Shown: positions 39,401 through 49,691, counted from the stretch's first letter. The stretch is 64,000 nt of DNA from Haemophilus parainfluenzae (GCF_900638025.1 NZ_LR134481.1:1860001-1924000), one strand, 5' to 3'. The notes: generated by a model not told the origin, from the sequence alone. Made by a program: numbers and translations.

Positions 39401-39797
39401 GATTGGTCAGTTTCTCAACCTGAGCCTGTAAAGTCGCTAAACTTTGCGAAGCATAATCGGTGTTATTTGGCGTGCTTAGCTGTTTTTTAAGATTTTGAAG
39501 ATCGCTATTGTTTTTCTGAATTTCAGAATCCGCATCAATGAGTGTCTCTTGTAGCTCATTATTGCTTTTTTGCTGCGTTTGAATTTGTTGTAAGAAATCG
39601 AGTGACGCCTGAATTGTGGCCACTTTACTTGTTTTTTCCTCACCATCCGGTAACTTTTCCGCCTCAGCTAATTCACTTTTAAGTATTTTTTCAGTTGGTA
39701 AATCAGCATTATTCTCTGCCCAAACGGGCTGAGAAAGCGCCAGCGTAAAAACAAATGAAAGACCAAGTGCGGCCAAAACTCGAGAGATATTTTTCAT
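36456..39797 (-). CDS. Large MscS-family mechanosensitive channel (MscK/KefA-like)
   Basis: An 1113-aa protein in the layout of MscK/KefA and YjeP/MscM. Signal peptide (cleaved near VWA-EN, 27-28); a long Gln-rich periplasmic coiled-coil region (about 30-460); about eleven membrane segments from about 485; then the MscS pore and beta domains (VGLGFGMQEIFANFVSG, IRVGDTVTINDVTG, RAITMIDPDRKEVIVPNK, FVTGQVTNW). It releases solutes on osmotic downshock at the inner membrane. MscK and MscM cannot be separated confidently from sequence. It is close to aroC (17 bp) and follows menE (13 bp), so it may be part of a long transcript. Confidence 0.9.
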   Translation of the reverse strand: MKNISRVLAALGLSFVFTLALSQPVWAENNADLPTEKILKSELAEAEKLPDGEEKTSKVATIQASLDFLQQIQTQQKSNNELQETLIDADSEIQKNNSDLQNLKKQLSTPNNTDYASQSLATLQAQVEKLTNQQQDAQSALSAVNAQLAGQSAVSERAQTALTDNVKRTQELNQKLADPTTSSLLKQQIQLELQLIELKNIYNQVLLKNSDQLTVLYQSRYELLNTRVQALQQQIAAIQDVINQKNLAKTQNQVEQAQQQSQNVEQNPLIQKELNLNAQLSQYLLEQTEKTNTLTQDELRMRNVLDNLTQTQRTIDEQISALQGTLVLSRIIQQQKQKLPTNLNIQGLSKQIADLRVQIFDITQKRNELYDIDAYISKIEQDENKSFTPAEKTQLTNLLTERRKVGSDLIKSLNNQLNLAISLELTQQQITQISDQIQSKLDQQSFWVKSNNPINLDWFKKLPMSLKAQFDGIGKKIGFPTNFDNLPYLLTYVFILFVIGGLIFKFKESIKQRLAVINGEINTLRSDSQWHTPLALFYTALLSLSGTLWFLATCQLLGFFFVKNPQEFWEWSLSMAGYWWFFSFILAILRPNGILVCHFGFTKESAASLQDVTKRIIVSVVLLLNTSIFSNVMDTGLANDVLGEINTIVALLFCIVIIAPRFIRTEKSLSSTTTDKRDRTIFKIVRILLQLVPVILIALIALGYYYTALNLITHIINTYIAWVVWSLVRHTIYRGVTVASRRLAYRRLQEKRQQKQQDSSDASASDDVVVITEQEEGLDLNEVRSQLLRFADLFIWTALFVIFYYVWSDLVTVVSYLRDITLWQQTSTTEAGVVTETISLFNLIVALIIVVITYILVRNIQGILEILLFSRVKLSQGTPYTITTLLTYILVAVGGAWAFSTLGMSWSKLQWLFAALSVGLGFGMQEIFANFVSGIILLFERPIRVGDTVTINDVTGTVAKIRIRAITMIDPDRKEVIVPNKSFVTGQVTNWALSNTVTRLVISVGVAYGSDLELVKRLLLQAANEQPSVLKDPEPRALFLTFGASTLDHELRVYVGQVGERNDTLDALNRRVNELFAENNIDIAFNQLDIFIKNNDTGEEIPFIDVAKLAKSH

Positions 39798-39810
39798 TAA
39801 ATCAACTTTC

Positions 39811-41163
39811 CTATTGTTGCGACAGCCAATCGGCGAGTGCTTTGCGAGAAATCTTTATTGCCCCTTGGATTAAATCCTGAGGGAGTTCATAGTAGGTAAC
39901 GGGTTGCTTAAATCGCTCCAATCGCCCTTGTAAAAAAACGTTGAGAGATTCGACCGCACTTTCATTAAACGGCATATGAAATTCCACCAACGCCACTGGG
40001 CGTTGACCAAATTCCTCATCACGTTTAGGTAAAACAAAGACTTGTTTCACCAAATCTGATTGTGCAATCACCTTTTCAATTTCTTCCGGTTGAATATTTT
40101 CACCGCCAGAAATAAACATATTATCCAATCGGCCTTGAATAACTAATTCGTCATCAAGCCATTGAGCTTTATCTTTTGTTTGGAACCAACCTTCGGCATT
40201 GGTAAGTGGAACAATATATCCTTCTCGCCAATATCCCATGGCAAGCCCGGCACCTTTTAGCCAAACTTCTTCATTCACTAACTTGAACTCTCGGCCAAGT
40301 AAAGGTTGACCTACACCAATTTTTCCATCCGATTGTTTAGCGAATACGGTAGAAGCCATTTCTGTCATACCATAGCCTAAATAGCTTCGAATATCTAATT
40401 CACTTAACATTTGGGTTAATTTTACAGGGATTTGTGTCCCACCTAATAACACGGCTTGTATTTGAACTGGCTGAGGATGCTCCGTCAAATAATCAAACCA
40501 ACGCTGTAATTGCGTTGGCACGAGAGAAACATGGGAAACTTCACCAATAGATTGATAAAAATCTTCTGTAGGTAAAACTAAAATTGCTCCTGCGTAAAGC
40601 CAGCGCCAAACAATACCTTGTCCAGAAACATGATAAAGCGGTAAAGAAAGTAGCCATGATTGATCTTTGCCAAAATTCATTAAGGTACAAACGCCTTCTG
40701 CATTAGCCAAATGAGCTGAAACATTATGCACCACCGCTTTAGGTAAACCAGTAGAACCTGATGTGAGCGTCATCGTTGCCGCTTTTGCAAAATCCGCTTT
40801 ATGTTCAGGGAATGCTTCAGCAGCTAAATAATGAATATCTTCGGTCTGATAACAAAAATCTACACCATATGCTCGACACAATTCCTCTCTTTTTTCTTGA
40901 GGAAATGCAGGATTGATACCTAAAATTTTTGCACCAAGCTGAATCACCGCTAAATAAAGAAATAAAATCTGTTCTGAATTTTTACCACAAAAAGCAACAA
41001 CACTTTTTGCCGTCACCTCTTGTTGCAAAAGGAATGCTTCTACCTGGTTAATTTTTTCATAAAGTTCACCCCAAGTAATATGAATACCTTGCGAGTTTCG
41101 CAACGCTACCTTATGAGCATGCAGTGGACTTTGGGCAAATATTTGCCAAGGAAATTTTTGCAT
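39811..41163 (-). CDS. menE: o-Succinylbenzoate-CoA ligase
   Basis: Adenylate-forming enzyme of menaquinone synthesis. It has 450 aa with the ATG at 41163 (MQKFPWQIFAQ), matching the family length (E. coli 451). A frame extension to 41202 overlaps seqA and adds only unrelated hydrophobic residues. The P-loop-like TMTLTSGSTGLPKAVVH (about 125-141), YGMTEMASTVF, and the C-terminal hinge GRLDNMFISGGENIQPEEIE are ANL-superfamily motifs. The other men genes are not here. It is 4 bp after seqA. Confidence 0.92.
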   Translation of the reverse strand: MQKFPWQIFAQSPLHAHKVALRNSQGIHITWGELYEKINQVEAFLLQQEVTAKSVVAFCGKNSEQILFLYLAVIQLGAKILGINPAFPQEKREELCRAYGVDFCYQTEDIHYLAAEAFPEHKADFAKAATMTLTSGSTGLPKAVVHNVSAHLANAEGVCTLMNFGKDQSWLLSLPLYHVSGQGIVWRWLYAGAILVLPTEDFYQSIGEVSHVSLVPTQLQRWFDYLTEHPQPVQIQAVLLGGTQIPVKLTQMLSELDIRSYLGYGMTEMASTVFAKQSDGKIGVGQPLLGREFKLVNEEVWLKGAGLAMGYWREGYIVPLTNAEGWFQTKDKAQWLDDELVIQGRLDNMFISGGENIQPEEIEKVIAQSDLVKQVFVLPKRDEEFGQRPVALVEFHMPFNESAVESLNVFLQGRLERFKQPVTYYELPQDLIQGAIKISRKALADWLSQQ

Positions 41164-41167
41164 CGCA

Positions 41168-41809
41168 CTAATTATTGATAAAACAAGGACGAACCTCATC
41201 AATTAAACATTCTGGCAAATGCATAGATTGCATTGCGCTCTCTAACATCAACATCTTACGAGCACTATTGGTATTCGTAATCACCCAGTACGGCGTATCC
41301 GGAATTTGCTTCGGTTTTGTATGATTACCCGCAACTAGTAAGGTTGCTTCATCTCGAGCAAAATAGACTCGAGTACGACCTTGTAAACTTTCTGTTGCCA
41401 AAGCAAAACTTTCTGGATTTGTACGATAAAGAATGCGTAATATACTTAAAAAACGTACAACTGCTTTTGTTTCAGCTTTAAAGTCAGGTGAGTTTAGTAA
41501 CGTGCGAACTTTATCCACTATATGGCTTATAGCTTCATCCGATTGCTTTTTCACTGCTCTCTGCGACTCTACCGACTTAACCTTTTGTTGAGGTATTTCC
41601 ATTTTTTTTTCGACAAAAACAGACGCTGAATGTTCTTTATTTTTTGAAATTTGAGAAGATCCCTCTGAGTCAAAGACATCATTCTGACTTATCGCATGAT
41701 GAGGTAAATTCAACAAACGGCGAAGAATATCTGAAGCACTTTCTCCGATTGACTGAGTTTTTCCAGCAATATATTGATATAACTCTTCATCGACTTCAAT
41801 TATCTTCAT
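41168..41809 (-). CDS. seqA: Replication initiation modulator SeqA
   Basis: Binds hemimethylated GATC and delays re-initiation at oriC. It has 213 aa, somewhat longer than E. coli SeqA (181). The N-terminal oligomerisation domain (MKIIEVDEELYQYIAGKTQSIG, ASDILRRLL) and the C-terminal DNA-binding domain (about 95-210: FLSILRILYRTNPESF, GRTRVYFARDEATLL, IPDTPYWVITNTNSARK) are clear. The linker between them (about 40-90) is longer and Lys/Ser-rich. It is divergent from ybfF, as in E. coli. Confidence 0.93.
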   Translation of the reverse strand: MKIIEVDEELYQYIAGKTQSIGESASDILRRLLNLPHHAISQNDVFDSEGSSQISKNKEHSASVFVEKKMEIPQQKVKSVESQRAVKKQSDEAISHIVDKVRTLLNSPDFKAETKAVVRFLSILRILYRTNPESFALATESLQGRTRVYFARDEATLLVAGNHTKPKQIPDTPYWVITNTNSARKMLMLESAMQSMHLPECLIDEVRPCFINN

Positions 41810-41879
41810 TTTTTTCTCTCCGTTTGCTAAAATTTCTGTCCATTATAACGATTTCCAAGTAAATTCTCACGTAAAATAT

Positions 41880-42665
41880 ATGTTATCTTACCAATTATTA
41901 AACTATCAATTTCATCAAACAAAACAACAAATTAATTCACCTACTTTAGTTTTTATTCATGGCTTATTTGGGGATATGAATAATCTTGGGGTTATCGCTC
42001 GTGCATTTAGCGATAAGTATAACATTTTACGTGTGGATTTACGTAATCACGGACAAAGTTTTCATTCAGAAACAATGAATTACGACGTCATGGCTGATGA
42101 TGTATGGCAACTTATCGATTATCTTCAATTAGATAAAGTGATTTTAATTGGCCATTCAATGGGCGGAAAAACGGCCATGAAAATGACCGCACTTCAACCA
42201 CTGCGCGTAGAAAAATTAGTTGTCATCGATATTGCCCCTGTGGCGAATAGCAGCACTGGACATAATGATGTATTTCGCGGGTTATTTGCTGTAAAAAAAG
42301 CTCAACCAAAAACTCGTCAACAAGCCAAACCTATTTTAGAAACTGAAATTGCCACTCCTAATGTGGTGCAATTTATGTTGAAATCTTTTGATGCGACTTC
42401 ACCTGAATATTTTCGTTTCAATTTGACCGCTCTTTTTGAACATTATGCGGAACTGATGGATTGGCAAGAGGTTTTTGTTAATACGCCAACGCTCTTCATC
42501 AAAGGTGGGCTTTCATCTTATATTAAACCTGAATATACGGAAACCATTCTAAAACAATTCCCGAATGCGACTTCTTTCACCATTAATGGTTCTGGACACT
42601 GGGTTCATGCGGAGAAACCTGATTTTGTGATACGTGCGATTGATAGGTTTCTAAATAAGAATTAA
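41880..42665 (+). CDS. ybfF: Alpha/beta-hydrolase esterase YbfF
   Basis: A 261-aa cytosolic serine esterase active on acyl-CoA and malonyl esters in E. coli. The oxyanion segment FIHGLFGDMNNLG, the nucleophile elbow GHSMGGKTAMK (Ser in GHSMG) and the terminal GSGHWVHAEKP with the catalytic His are visible. Its physiological role is unclear. The neighbourhood seqA/ybfF-fldA-fur is conserved with enterics. Confidence 0.9.
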   Translation: MLSYQLLNYQFHQTKQQINSPTLVFIHGLFGDMNNLGVIARAFSDKYNILRVDLRNHGQSFHSETMNYDVMADDVWQLIDYLQLDKVILIGHSMGGKTAMKMTALQPLRVEKLVVIDIAPVANSSTGHNDVFRGLFAVKKAQPKTRQQAKPILETEIATPNVVQFMLKSFDATSPEYFRFNLTALFEHYAELMDWQEVFVNTPTLFIKGGLSSYIKPEYTETILKQFPNATSFTINGSGHWVHAEKPDFVIRAIDRFLNKN

Positions 42666-42767
42666 TCGTTTTAAATGAGAATTCATTTATGGTATAGTTC
42701 GCACAAATCGTAGGGCTTTAGTCTCTCACTTTTTCTATTCACTCAATTTTATTTAAAGGAAAGAACA

Positions 42768-43292
42768 ATGGCAGTTGTCGGTTTATTTTACGGTAGTGAC
42801 ACAGGTAATACAGAAAACATTGCAAAAATGATTCAAAAACAATTAGGCAATGAATTAGTCGATATTCGTGACATTGCAAAAAGCACAAAAGAAGATATCG
42901 AAAGTTATGATTTTTTACTTTTCGGTATTCCGACTTGGTATTACGGTGAAGCGCAAGCTGACTGGGATGATTTTTTCCCTACTTTAGAAGAAATTGATTT
43001 TACTGACAAATTAGTGGGTATTTTTGGCTGTGGCGATCAGGAAGATTATGCTGATTATTTCTGTGATGCAATCGGTACAGTACGTGATATCGTTGAACCA
43101 CGTGGCGCAATTATCGTGGGCAATTGGTCAACGGATGGTTACACCTTTGAAGCATCGAAAGCATTACTGGACGATGGAAACTTCATTGGCTTATGTATTG
43201 ATGAAGATCGTCAACCGGAACTTACTGCAGAACGCGTACAGAAATGGACAAAACAAATCTACGATGAAATGTGTTTAGCAGAATTAGCTTAA
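42768..43292 (+). CDS. fldA: Flavodoxin I
   Basis: A 174-aa FMN electron carrier for radical-SAM and other reductive enzymes. The phosphate-binding loop is GLFYGSDTGNTENIAKM (residues 5-21), followed by the FMN-stacking aromatics in IPTWYYGEAQADWD (about 55-68) and GCGDQEDYADYFCDAI. AAAGGAAAGAAC precedes the ATG. A TATAGT at 42693-42698 may be its -10. It is 32 bp from fur and so probably co-transcribed. Confidence 0.96.
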   Translation: MAVVGLFYGSDTGNTENIAKMIQKQLGNELVDIRDIAKSTKEDIESYDFLLFGIPTWYYGEAQADWDDFFPTLEEIDFTDKLVGIFGCGDQEDYADYFCDAIGTVRDIVEPRGAIIVGNWSTDGYTFEASKALLDDGNFIGLCIDEDRQPELTAERVQKWTKQIYDEMCLAELA

Positions 43293-43324
43293 CCATCTCT
43301 ATTTAGCATATTTAAGGGAACATT

Positions 43325-43759
43325 ATGTCTGAAGAAAACATCAAATTACTCAAAAAAGCCGGATTAAAAATTACTGAACCTCGGCTGACTATTCTTACGT
43401 TAATGCAAGAGCATAAAAACGAGCATTTCTCAGCAGAAGATGTATATAAGATCTTGTTGGAACAAGGCAGTGATATTGGCCTTGCAACTGTATATCGTGT
43501 GCTTAACCAATTTAATGAAGCGCATATCTTAATTCGTCATAATTTTGAAGGTAACAAGTCTGTTTTTGAACTTGCACCAACAGAACACCACGATCACATT
43601 ATCTGTGAAGATTGCGGTAAAGTATTTGAGTTTACTGATAATATTATCGAACAGCGTCAAAAAGAAATCAGTCAGCAACATGGTATCAAATTAAAAGCAC
43701 ACAGTTTATATCTCTACGGTAAATGTAGCGATATCAACAAATGTGAAGAGAAAAAATAA
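43325..43759 (+). CDS. fur: Ferric uptake regulator Fur
   Basis: Iron-sensing repressor, 144 aa. The N-terminal winged helix (LKKAGLKITEPRLTIL, LATVYRVLNQF) is followed by the metal-binding dimerisation domain with HHDHIICEDCGKVFEF (His cluster and the CxxC structural zinc pair) and the C-terminal CSDINKCEE pair. TTAAGGGAAC precedes the ATG. It follows fldA as in E. coli. Confidence 0.97.
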   Translation: MSEENIKLLKKAGLKITEPRLTILTLMQEHKNEHFSAEDVYKILLEQGSDIGLATVYRVLNQFNEAHILIRHNFEGNKSVFELAPTEHHDHIICEDCGKVFEFTDNIIEQRQKEISQQHGIKLKAHSLYLYGKCSDINKCEEKK

Positions 43760-43775
43760 TGCTTGCTAAAAAACA

Positions 43776-43808
43776 AAAACCTTAGGCTAAAACCTAAGGT
43801 TTTTTTAT
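43776..43808. terminator. fur terminator
   Basis: ACCTTAGG (43779-43786) and CCTAAGGT (43793-43800), then seven T. A strong intrinsic terminator. Confidence 0.9.
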
Positions 43809-43819
43809 TATCTCAACTA

Positions 43820-43850
43820 AAAATGCGGTCAAAATCGACCGCACTTCTTT
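43820..43850. terminator. Uptake-signal inverted pair between fur and argG
   Basis: AATGCGGTC, a short loop, then GACCGCACTT. It probably terminates argG on the minus strand. Confidence 0.7.
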
Positions 43851-43867
43851 CTATTTAAAAGAGAAAA

Positions 43868-45205
<1,338 letters not shown>

Positions 45206-45253
45206 TTATTTCCTTCATTGTGGTTATGGTGAGTGAGTCTTTAAAAAGTGCGG

Positions 45254-46084
45254 TCAAAAATCACTGCGCTTTTCTAACATATCATCGGGATTTGGATAAC
45301 GATAAGCGAAGCCTAAATCTCGACAAATTTTATCTGCCATAATGATTCGTTTAGGATCCGAATCACTACATTCAAATTGTGGTGTGAATAAATCATAACA
45401 TGCAGCTGCTTTTGTGTAATATTCTTCTCGAGTAGGATGAATTGGGGCGCAAAGATGGTAAGTTCGCAATCCATTTGGATTTATAAGTAAGGCAGTAATA
45501 GCTTGAATGCAATCTTCAAGATGCACCAAATTAACAGGTGAATTGCCCTGTTTTAAATTGCGTTTTCCTGCTAAAAATTTAACCGGATGGCGTTGTTTAC
45601 CAATTAATCCTGCAAGTCGAAGAATATCGCAATGAGATATTTCTGATTGGAACAAGCACTGCTCGGCTTTTATCAGTGTTTTGCCAATTTCTGTTTCAGC
45701 TGAAGGTTGAGAACTTTCATCGAATTGTCCCGATATATCAGGAAAAACAGAAGTTGAACTGGTAAAAATCAAGTGCTGTACACCTTGTTTTTTTGCTTGA
45801 TTAGCTAAAAAAGCAAGATGTTCACAATACTGTTGAGAAGAAAAACGACTAGGTGGTAAGGTGATAATGAGGGCATCCACATCAAAAAGAGATTGAATAT
45901 TATCAGGCAAACTATTCATTTTTTCTGAAAAAGAAAAAGGATAAGCTTCAATGCCTAACCGATGCAATCGTTGAGCATCCGCTAAGGATTGTTTTGAGCC
46001 TTTTACACGCCAACCGAGTTTTTTTAAGTGTTGCGCCAGCGGTAAACCTAACCAACCTAAACCAACTATCGCAACAGATTTCAT
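45254..46084 (-). CDS. NAD(P)-binding epimerase-like protein (YeeZ family)
   Basis: A 276-aa Rossmann-fold protein. The N-terminal dinucleotide loop GLGWLGLPLAQHLKKLGW (8-25) is followed by IFTSSTSVFPD (an SDR/epimerase-like active-site strand) and GLIGKQRHP. It resembles E. coli YeeZ, whose substrate is not known. It shares strand and direction with purC (71 bp upstream) and argG (51 bp downstream). The SDR Tyr-x3-Lys pair is not obvious, so catalysis is uncertain. Confidence 0.82.
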   Translation of the reverse strand: MKSVAIVGLGWLGLPLAQHLKKLGWRVKGSKQSLADAQRLHRLGIEAYPFSFSEKMNSLPDNIQSLFDVDALIITLPPSRFSSQQYCEHLAFLANQAKKQGVQHLIFTSSTSVFPDISGQFDESSQPSAETEIGKTLIKAEQCLFQSEISHCDILRLAGLIGKQRHPVKFLAGKRNLKQGNSPVNLVHLEDCIQAITALLINPNGLRTYHLCAPIHPTREEYYTKAAACYDLFTPQFECSDSDPKRIIMADKICRDLGFAYRYPNPDDMLEKRSDF

Positions 46085-46155
46085 TTTCTTTTATTCACAA
46101 ATTTTATCCGCAAAAATCCCTGCTATTCTAAAGCATAGCAGGGATATTGTTAATG

Positions 46156-47025
46156 TTATTTTGTTAATAAATCCAACGCCTCTTGATATTTAGCAACTGT
46201 TTTTTCAATCACTTCTTTTGGTACTTTAGGCGCTGGCGGTTGTTTATTCCAACCACTTTGCTCTAACCAATCTCGTACAAATTGCTTATCAAATGAGGGC
46301 GGATTTGTTCCTTCTTTATAAGTATCAACTGACCAAAAACGACTAGAATCTGGTGTTAATACCTCATCCATTAAAGTAAGTGTGCCATTTTCATCTAAAC
46401 CGAATTCAAATTTGGTATCACAAATAATAATCCCTTTAGTCAGCGCATATTTGGCAGCCTCAGTATAAAGCGCAATCGCTTTTTCTCTCACTTGTGCCGC
46501 TAACTCTGCGCCAATTGCTTTTTCACATTCTTCATAGCTGATATTGATATCGTGATTGCCTACTTCTTCTTTACTTGATGGTGTGAAAATCGGCTCTGGT
46601 AATTTACTTGCCTCAACTAATCCTTCTGGCAATTTCAAACCACAAATGGTACCCGTTTGCTTATAATCTTTTAGCCCACTCCCCGTTAAATAACCACGCA
46701 CGATAGACTCAATTTTAATTGGATTCAAACGTTTGCAAACCACTGCTCTATCTTTTACTGAATCAGCTTCTTCTTTTGGTAACACATCATAAACTGAATC
46801 GCCTGTAAAATGATTCGGCATAATATGGGCTAACTTATTGAACCAAAAATTGGAAATTTGAGTCAGAATTTCACCTTTGCGTGGAATAGGATCATCTAAA
46901 ATCACATCAAATGCAGACAAACGGTCACTGGCTACCATTAACATCCGTTTATCATCGATCTCATAAAGATCACGCACTTTTCCCGAATAGATTTTTTTTA
47001 GACTAAGTTGTGTCATTGTTTGCAC
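46156..47025 (-). CDS. purC: SAICAR synthetase
   Basis: Adds aspartate to CAIR in de novo purine synthesis. At 289 aa it is the longer bacterial/yeast-like type, not the 237-aa E. coli form. The ATP-binding [13 protein letters not shown] (10-22), [13 protein letters not shown] (33-45), the signature [11 protein letters not shown] and [12 protein letters not shown] are visible. A PurR operator lies upstream. Confidence 0.95.
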   Translation of the reverse strand: MQTMTQLSLKKIYSGKVRDLYEIDDKRMLMVASDRLSAFDVILDDPIPRKGEILTQISNFWFNKLAHIMPNHFTGDSVYDVLPKEEADSVKDRAVVCKRLNPIKIESIVRGYLTGSGLKDYKQTGTICGLKLPEGLVEASKLPEPIFTPSSKEEVGNHDINISYEECEKAIGAELAAQVREKAIALYTEAAKYALTKGIIICDTKFEFGLDENGTLTLMDEVLTPDSSRFWSVDTYKEGTNPPSFDKQFVRDWLEQSGWNKQPPAPKVPKEVIEKTVAKYQEALDLLTK

Positions 47026-47056
47026 CTTTTATTATAAGAATAAAAAATCGGCACGT

Positions 47057-47089
47057 ATTATACCTCATTTTTTGCGCAAACGTTTGCTT
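47057..47089 (-). promoter_or_regulatory. PurR operator and purC promoter
   Basis: GCGCAAACGTTTGCTT (47074-47089) is close to the PurR consensus, with a perfect 12-bp palindrome GCAAACGTTTGC at its core. On the minus strand TATAAT (47062-47057) lies 17 bp downstream of the place where a -35 would fall inside the operator. Repression by PurR with hypoxanthine or guanine is inferred from the consensus. Confidence 0.8.
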
Positions 47090-47237
47090 TTTTTTGTCAA
47101 AACTTTTTAAAGAAAAGAAGTTACAAAGTCATACACCTAAATAAGCTATAGATAACAAAAGAAAAACAATTTAATTTGAGCTCAATCTGAAAATCAGCGA
47201 CAATACAGCATTATTTAAAACAGAAGAAACAAGACAA

Positions 47238-48821
47238 ATGAGTTATCCATTAGAAGAAGTGAATAAACGTCGCACATTTGCGATTATTTCCCGCCCTGAC
47301 GCAGGTAAAACCACCATCACCGAAAAAGTATTGTTATACGGCAATGCCATTCAAAAAGCGGGCTCTGTTAAAGGTAAAGGCTCTGCACAGCATGCAAAAT
47401 CTGACTGGATGGAAATGGAAAAACAACGTGGTATTTCCATTACGACTTCCGTGATGCAATTCCCTTACAATGAGTGCTTAGTGAATTTATTGGATACACC
47501 GGGGCATGAGGATTTCTCGGAAGATACCTACCGCACTTTGACGGCTGTGGATAGCTGCTTAATGGTTATCGACTCGGCAAAAGGGGTTGAGGAACGTACA
47601 ATCAAATTAATGGAAGTTACTCGCTTACGAGATACGCCAATTATCACTTTCATGAATAAACTTGACCGTGATATTCGCGATCCAATGGAATTATTAGATG
47701 AAGTGGAAAGCGTATTAAAAATCCATTGTGCACCGATTACTTGGCCGATTGGTTGCGGTAAATTATTTAAAGGGGTTTATCATTTATATAAAGATGAAAC
47801 CTATCTTTATCAAAGTGGACAAGGCTCGACTATTCAAGAAGTACGAATCGTGAAAGGCTTAAATAGTCCAGAATTAGACGCTGCCGTAGGTGATGACTTA
47901 GCCCAACAACTGCGTGATGAATTAGAGCTAGTAAAAGGTGCAAGTAATGAATTTGATTTGGATTTATTCTTAAGTGGTGAATTGACGCCAGTCTTTTTCG
48001 GTACTGCATTAGGTAACTTTGGCGTCGATCATTTCTTGGATGGTTTAACCGAATGGGCGCCTGCACCACAAGCTCGCCAAGCAGATACTCGTAAAGTTTC
48101 AGCAGAAGAAGAAAAATTCAGCGGTTTCGTGTTTAAAATCCAAGCCAATATGGATCCAAAACACCGTGACCGCGTGGCTTTTCTTCGTGTAGTTTCTGGC
48201 AAATATGAAAAAGGCATGAAACTTAAACACGTGCGTATTGGTAAAGATGTGGTTATTTCCGATGCGCTCACCTTTATGGCAGGAGATCGTACTCATGCTG
48301 ATGAAGCCTATGCTGGCGATATTATCGGCTTACACAATCATGGCACAATTCAAATTGGCGATACCTTCACACAAGGTGAAGATCTGAAATTTACCGGTAT
48401 TCCAAACTTTGCCCCTGAATTATTCCGTCGCATTCGTTTGAAAGATCCTCTTAAACAAAAACAATTGTTGAAAGGCTTAGTACAACTTTCTGAAGAAGGT
48501 GCTGTGCAAGTATTCCGTCCATTAAGCAATAATGATTTGATTGTTGGCGCGGTCGGTGTATTACAGTTTGACGTGGTTGTTTCGCGTTTGAAATCTGAAT
48601 ATAACGTTGAAGCCATTTACGAAACTGTCAACGTCGCAACGGCTCGTTGGGTGGAATGTGCGGATAACAAAAAATTTGAAGAATTCAAACGTAAAAATGA
48701 GCAAAACCTAGCATTAGATGGTGGGGATAATCTCACTTATATCGCACCGACTATGGTAAACCTAAACCTTGCACAAGAACGTTATCCTGATGTGACCTTC
48801 TTTAAAACAAGGGAACATTAA
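47238..48821 (+). CDS. prfC: Peptide chain release factor 3
   Basis: Translational GTPase that removes RF1/RF2 from terminating ribosomes. It has 527 aa (E. coli 529). The P-loop [14 protein letters not shown] (17-30), switch [13 protein letters not shown], and the NKLD motif ([13 protein letters not shown]) are present, followed by domains 2 and 3. The ATG follows a purine-rich AGAAGAAAC. Confidence 0.96.
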   Translation: MSYPLEEVNKRRTFAIISRPDAGKTTITEKVLLYGNAIQKAGSVKGKGSAQHAKSDWMEMEKQRGISITTSVMQFPYNECLVNLLDTPGHEDFSEDTYRTLTAVDSCLMVIDSAKGVEERTIKLMEVTRLRDTPIITFMNKLDRDIRDPMELLDEVESVLKIHCAPITWPIGCGKLFKGVYHLYKDETYLYQSGQGSTIQEVRIVKGLNSPELDAAVGDDLAQQLRDELELVKGASNEFDLDLFLSGELTPVFFGTALGNFGVDHFLDGLTEWAPAPQARQADTRKVSAEEEKFSGFVFKIQANMDPKHRDRVAFLRVVSGKYEKGMKLKHVRIGKDVVISDALTFMAGDRTHADEAYAGDIIGLHNHGTIQIGDTFTQGEDLKFTGIPNFAPELFRRIRLKDPLKQKQLLKGLVQLSEEGAVQVFRPLSNNDLIVGAVGVLQFDVVVSRLKSEYNVEAIYETVNVATARWVECADNKKFEEFKRKNEQNLALDGGDNLTYIAPTMVNLNLAQERYPDVTFFKTREH

Positions 48822-48829
48822 TTGCAATA

Positions 48830-48872
48830 CGAAGTGCGGTCAAAATTTATAGTGAATTAAGTACCGCACTTT
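48830..48872. terminator. Wide uptake-signal inverted pair after prfC
   Basis: AAGTGCGGT (48832-48840) and ACCGCACTT (48863-48871), separated by 22 bases. It ends one base before the first ATG of the next gene frame. Confidence 0.6.
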
Positions 48873-48884
48873 ATGAGAAATAAA

Positions 48885-49301
48885 ATGAAAAAACGACACT
48901 TCATCTGTATCGTTCTTATACTAGTTGTTGCATTCAGCTGGCGATGGCGTAATGTTTGTCGAGATATGGAATATTCGATGAACTCGACTAATCATTGTGT
49001 AAACCACAGTTTTCCAAAATTCAAGCGTAATATTTCTGTTTGTGCAGGTTTCATTCCTAATGGGTTTTCACTTAATTTGGGTTATCGTGCCACAGTTTTT
49101 GTGTTTGATCTTAATAAGAATTTGCTTGGCTTTTACGATCTTGGCGAAGAATACATGGATGGAATAGGAGATAAGTCTGGTCCATACGTCGATGAAGACA
49201 CTTTTGATCTTGGCTTACTGGGACAAGGTAGTGAATTTGATACAACACCATGGTTTCATCGCCGATTAGAAGCAAAACTTATCGAGAGAATGTGTAAATA
49301 A
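48885..49301 (+). CDS. Small uncharacterised protein with N-terminal hydrophobic segment
   Basis: A 138-aa protein, MKKRHFICIVLILVVAF at the N-terminus: a signal peptide or anchor with no lipobox. The rest is soluble-looking, with Cys at about 17, 34, 45 and 137, and the block GYRATVFVFDLNKNLLGFYDLGEEYMDG. I do not recognise the family. The ATG at 48885 is chosen over 48873 because the hydrophobic core then directly follows the basic residues. Its promoter is unclear, because a hairpin ends right before it. It ends at an uptake-signal pair shared with the tRNA cluster. Confidence 0.65.
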   Translation: MKKRHFICIVLILVVAFSWRWRNVCRDMEYSMNSTNHCVNHSFPKFKRNISVCAGFIPNGFSLNLGYRATVFVFDLNKNLLGFYDLGEEYMDGIGDKSGPYVDEDTFDLGLLGQGSEFDTTPWFHRRLEAKLIERMCK

Positions 49302-49320
49302 TATTTTAAACAAAAATAAA

Positions 49321-49354
49321 ACAAAGTGCGGTTAAATTTAATCGCATTTTTTAT
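49321..49354. terminator. Uptake-signal pair ending the tRNA cluster and the small gene
   Basis: AAGTGCGGTTAAATTTAATCGCATTTTTT: an imperfect pair with A/T runs usable on both strands. Confidence 0.7.
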
Positions 49355-49377
49355 ACAAAAGAAATTGAAAAATAAGA

Positions 49378-49452
49378 TGGCTGGGGTACTAGGATTCGAA
49401 CCTAGGGATGCCGAGATCAAAACCCGGTGCCTTACCGCTTGGCGATACCCCA
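49378..49452 (-). tRNA. tRNA-Gln (UUG), copy 1
   Basis: 75 nt with encoded CCA. The cloverleaf reads TGGGGTAT..CACCGGG-TTTTGAT-CTCGGC..GGTTCGAATCC..ACCCCA. The anticodon is TTG. It is identical to the second copy. Confidence 0.95.
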
Positions 49453-49499
49453 ACTGAAATTCTTTGATTGGAAATAAAGAAGATTTTATTTAGATAGTA

Positions 49500-49574
49500 T
49501 GGCTGGGGTACTAGGATTCGAACCTAGGGATGCCGAGATCAAAACCCGGTGCCTTACCGCTTGGCGATACCCCA
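49500..49574 (-). tRNA. tRNA-Gln (UUG), copy 2
   Basis: Identical 75-nt sequence to the neighbouring copy, with a 47-bp spacer. The pair matches the glnU/glnW duplication of the E. coli metT operon. Confidence 0.95.
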
Positions 49575-49601
49575 ACTACTATTTGACTGCAAGCTGATAA
49601 A

Positions 49602-49686
49602 TGGTGCGGGACGAGGGACTTGAACCCACACACCTCTCGGCGCCAGAACCTAAATCTGGTGCGTCTACCAATTTCGCCAGTCCCGC
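49602..49686 (-). tRNA. tRNA-Leu (UAG)
   Basis: 85 nt with a long variable arm typical of Leu tRNAs and encoded CCA. The anticodon loop TTTAGGT gives UAG. It matches the leuW type. Confidence 0.95.
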
Positions 49687-49691
49687 AAACT

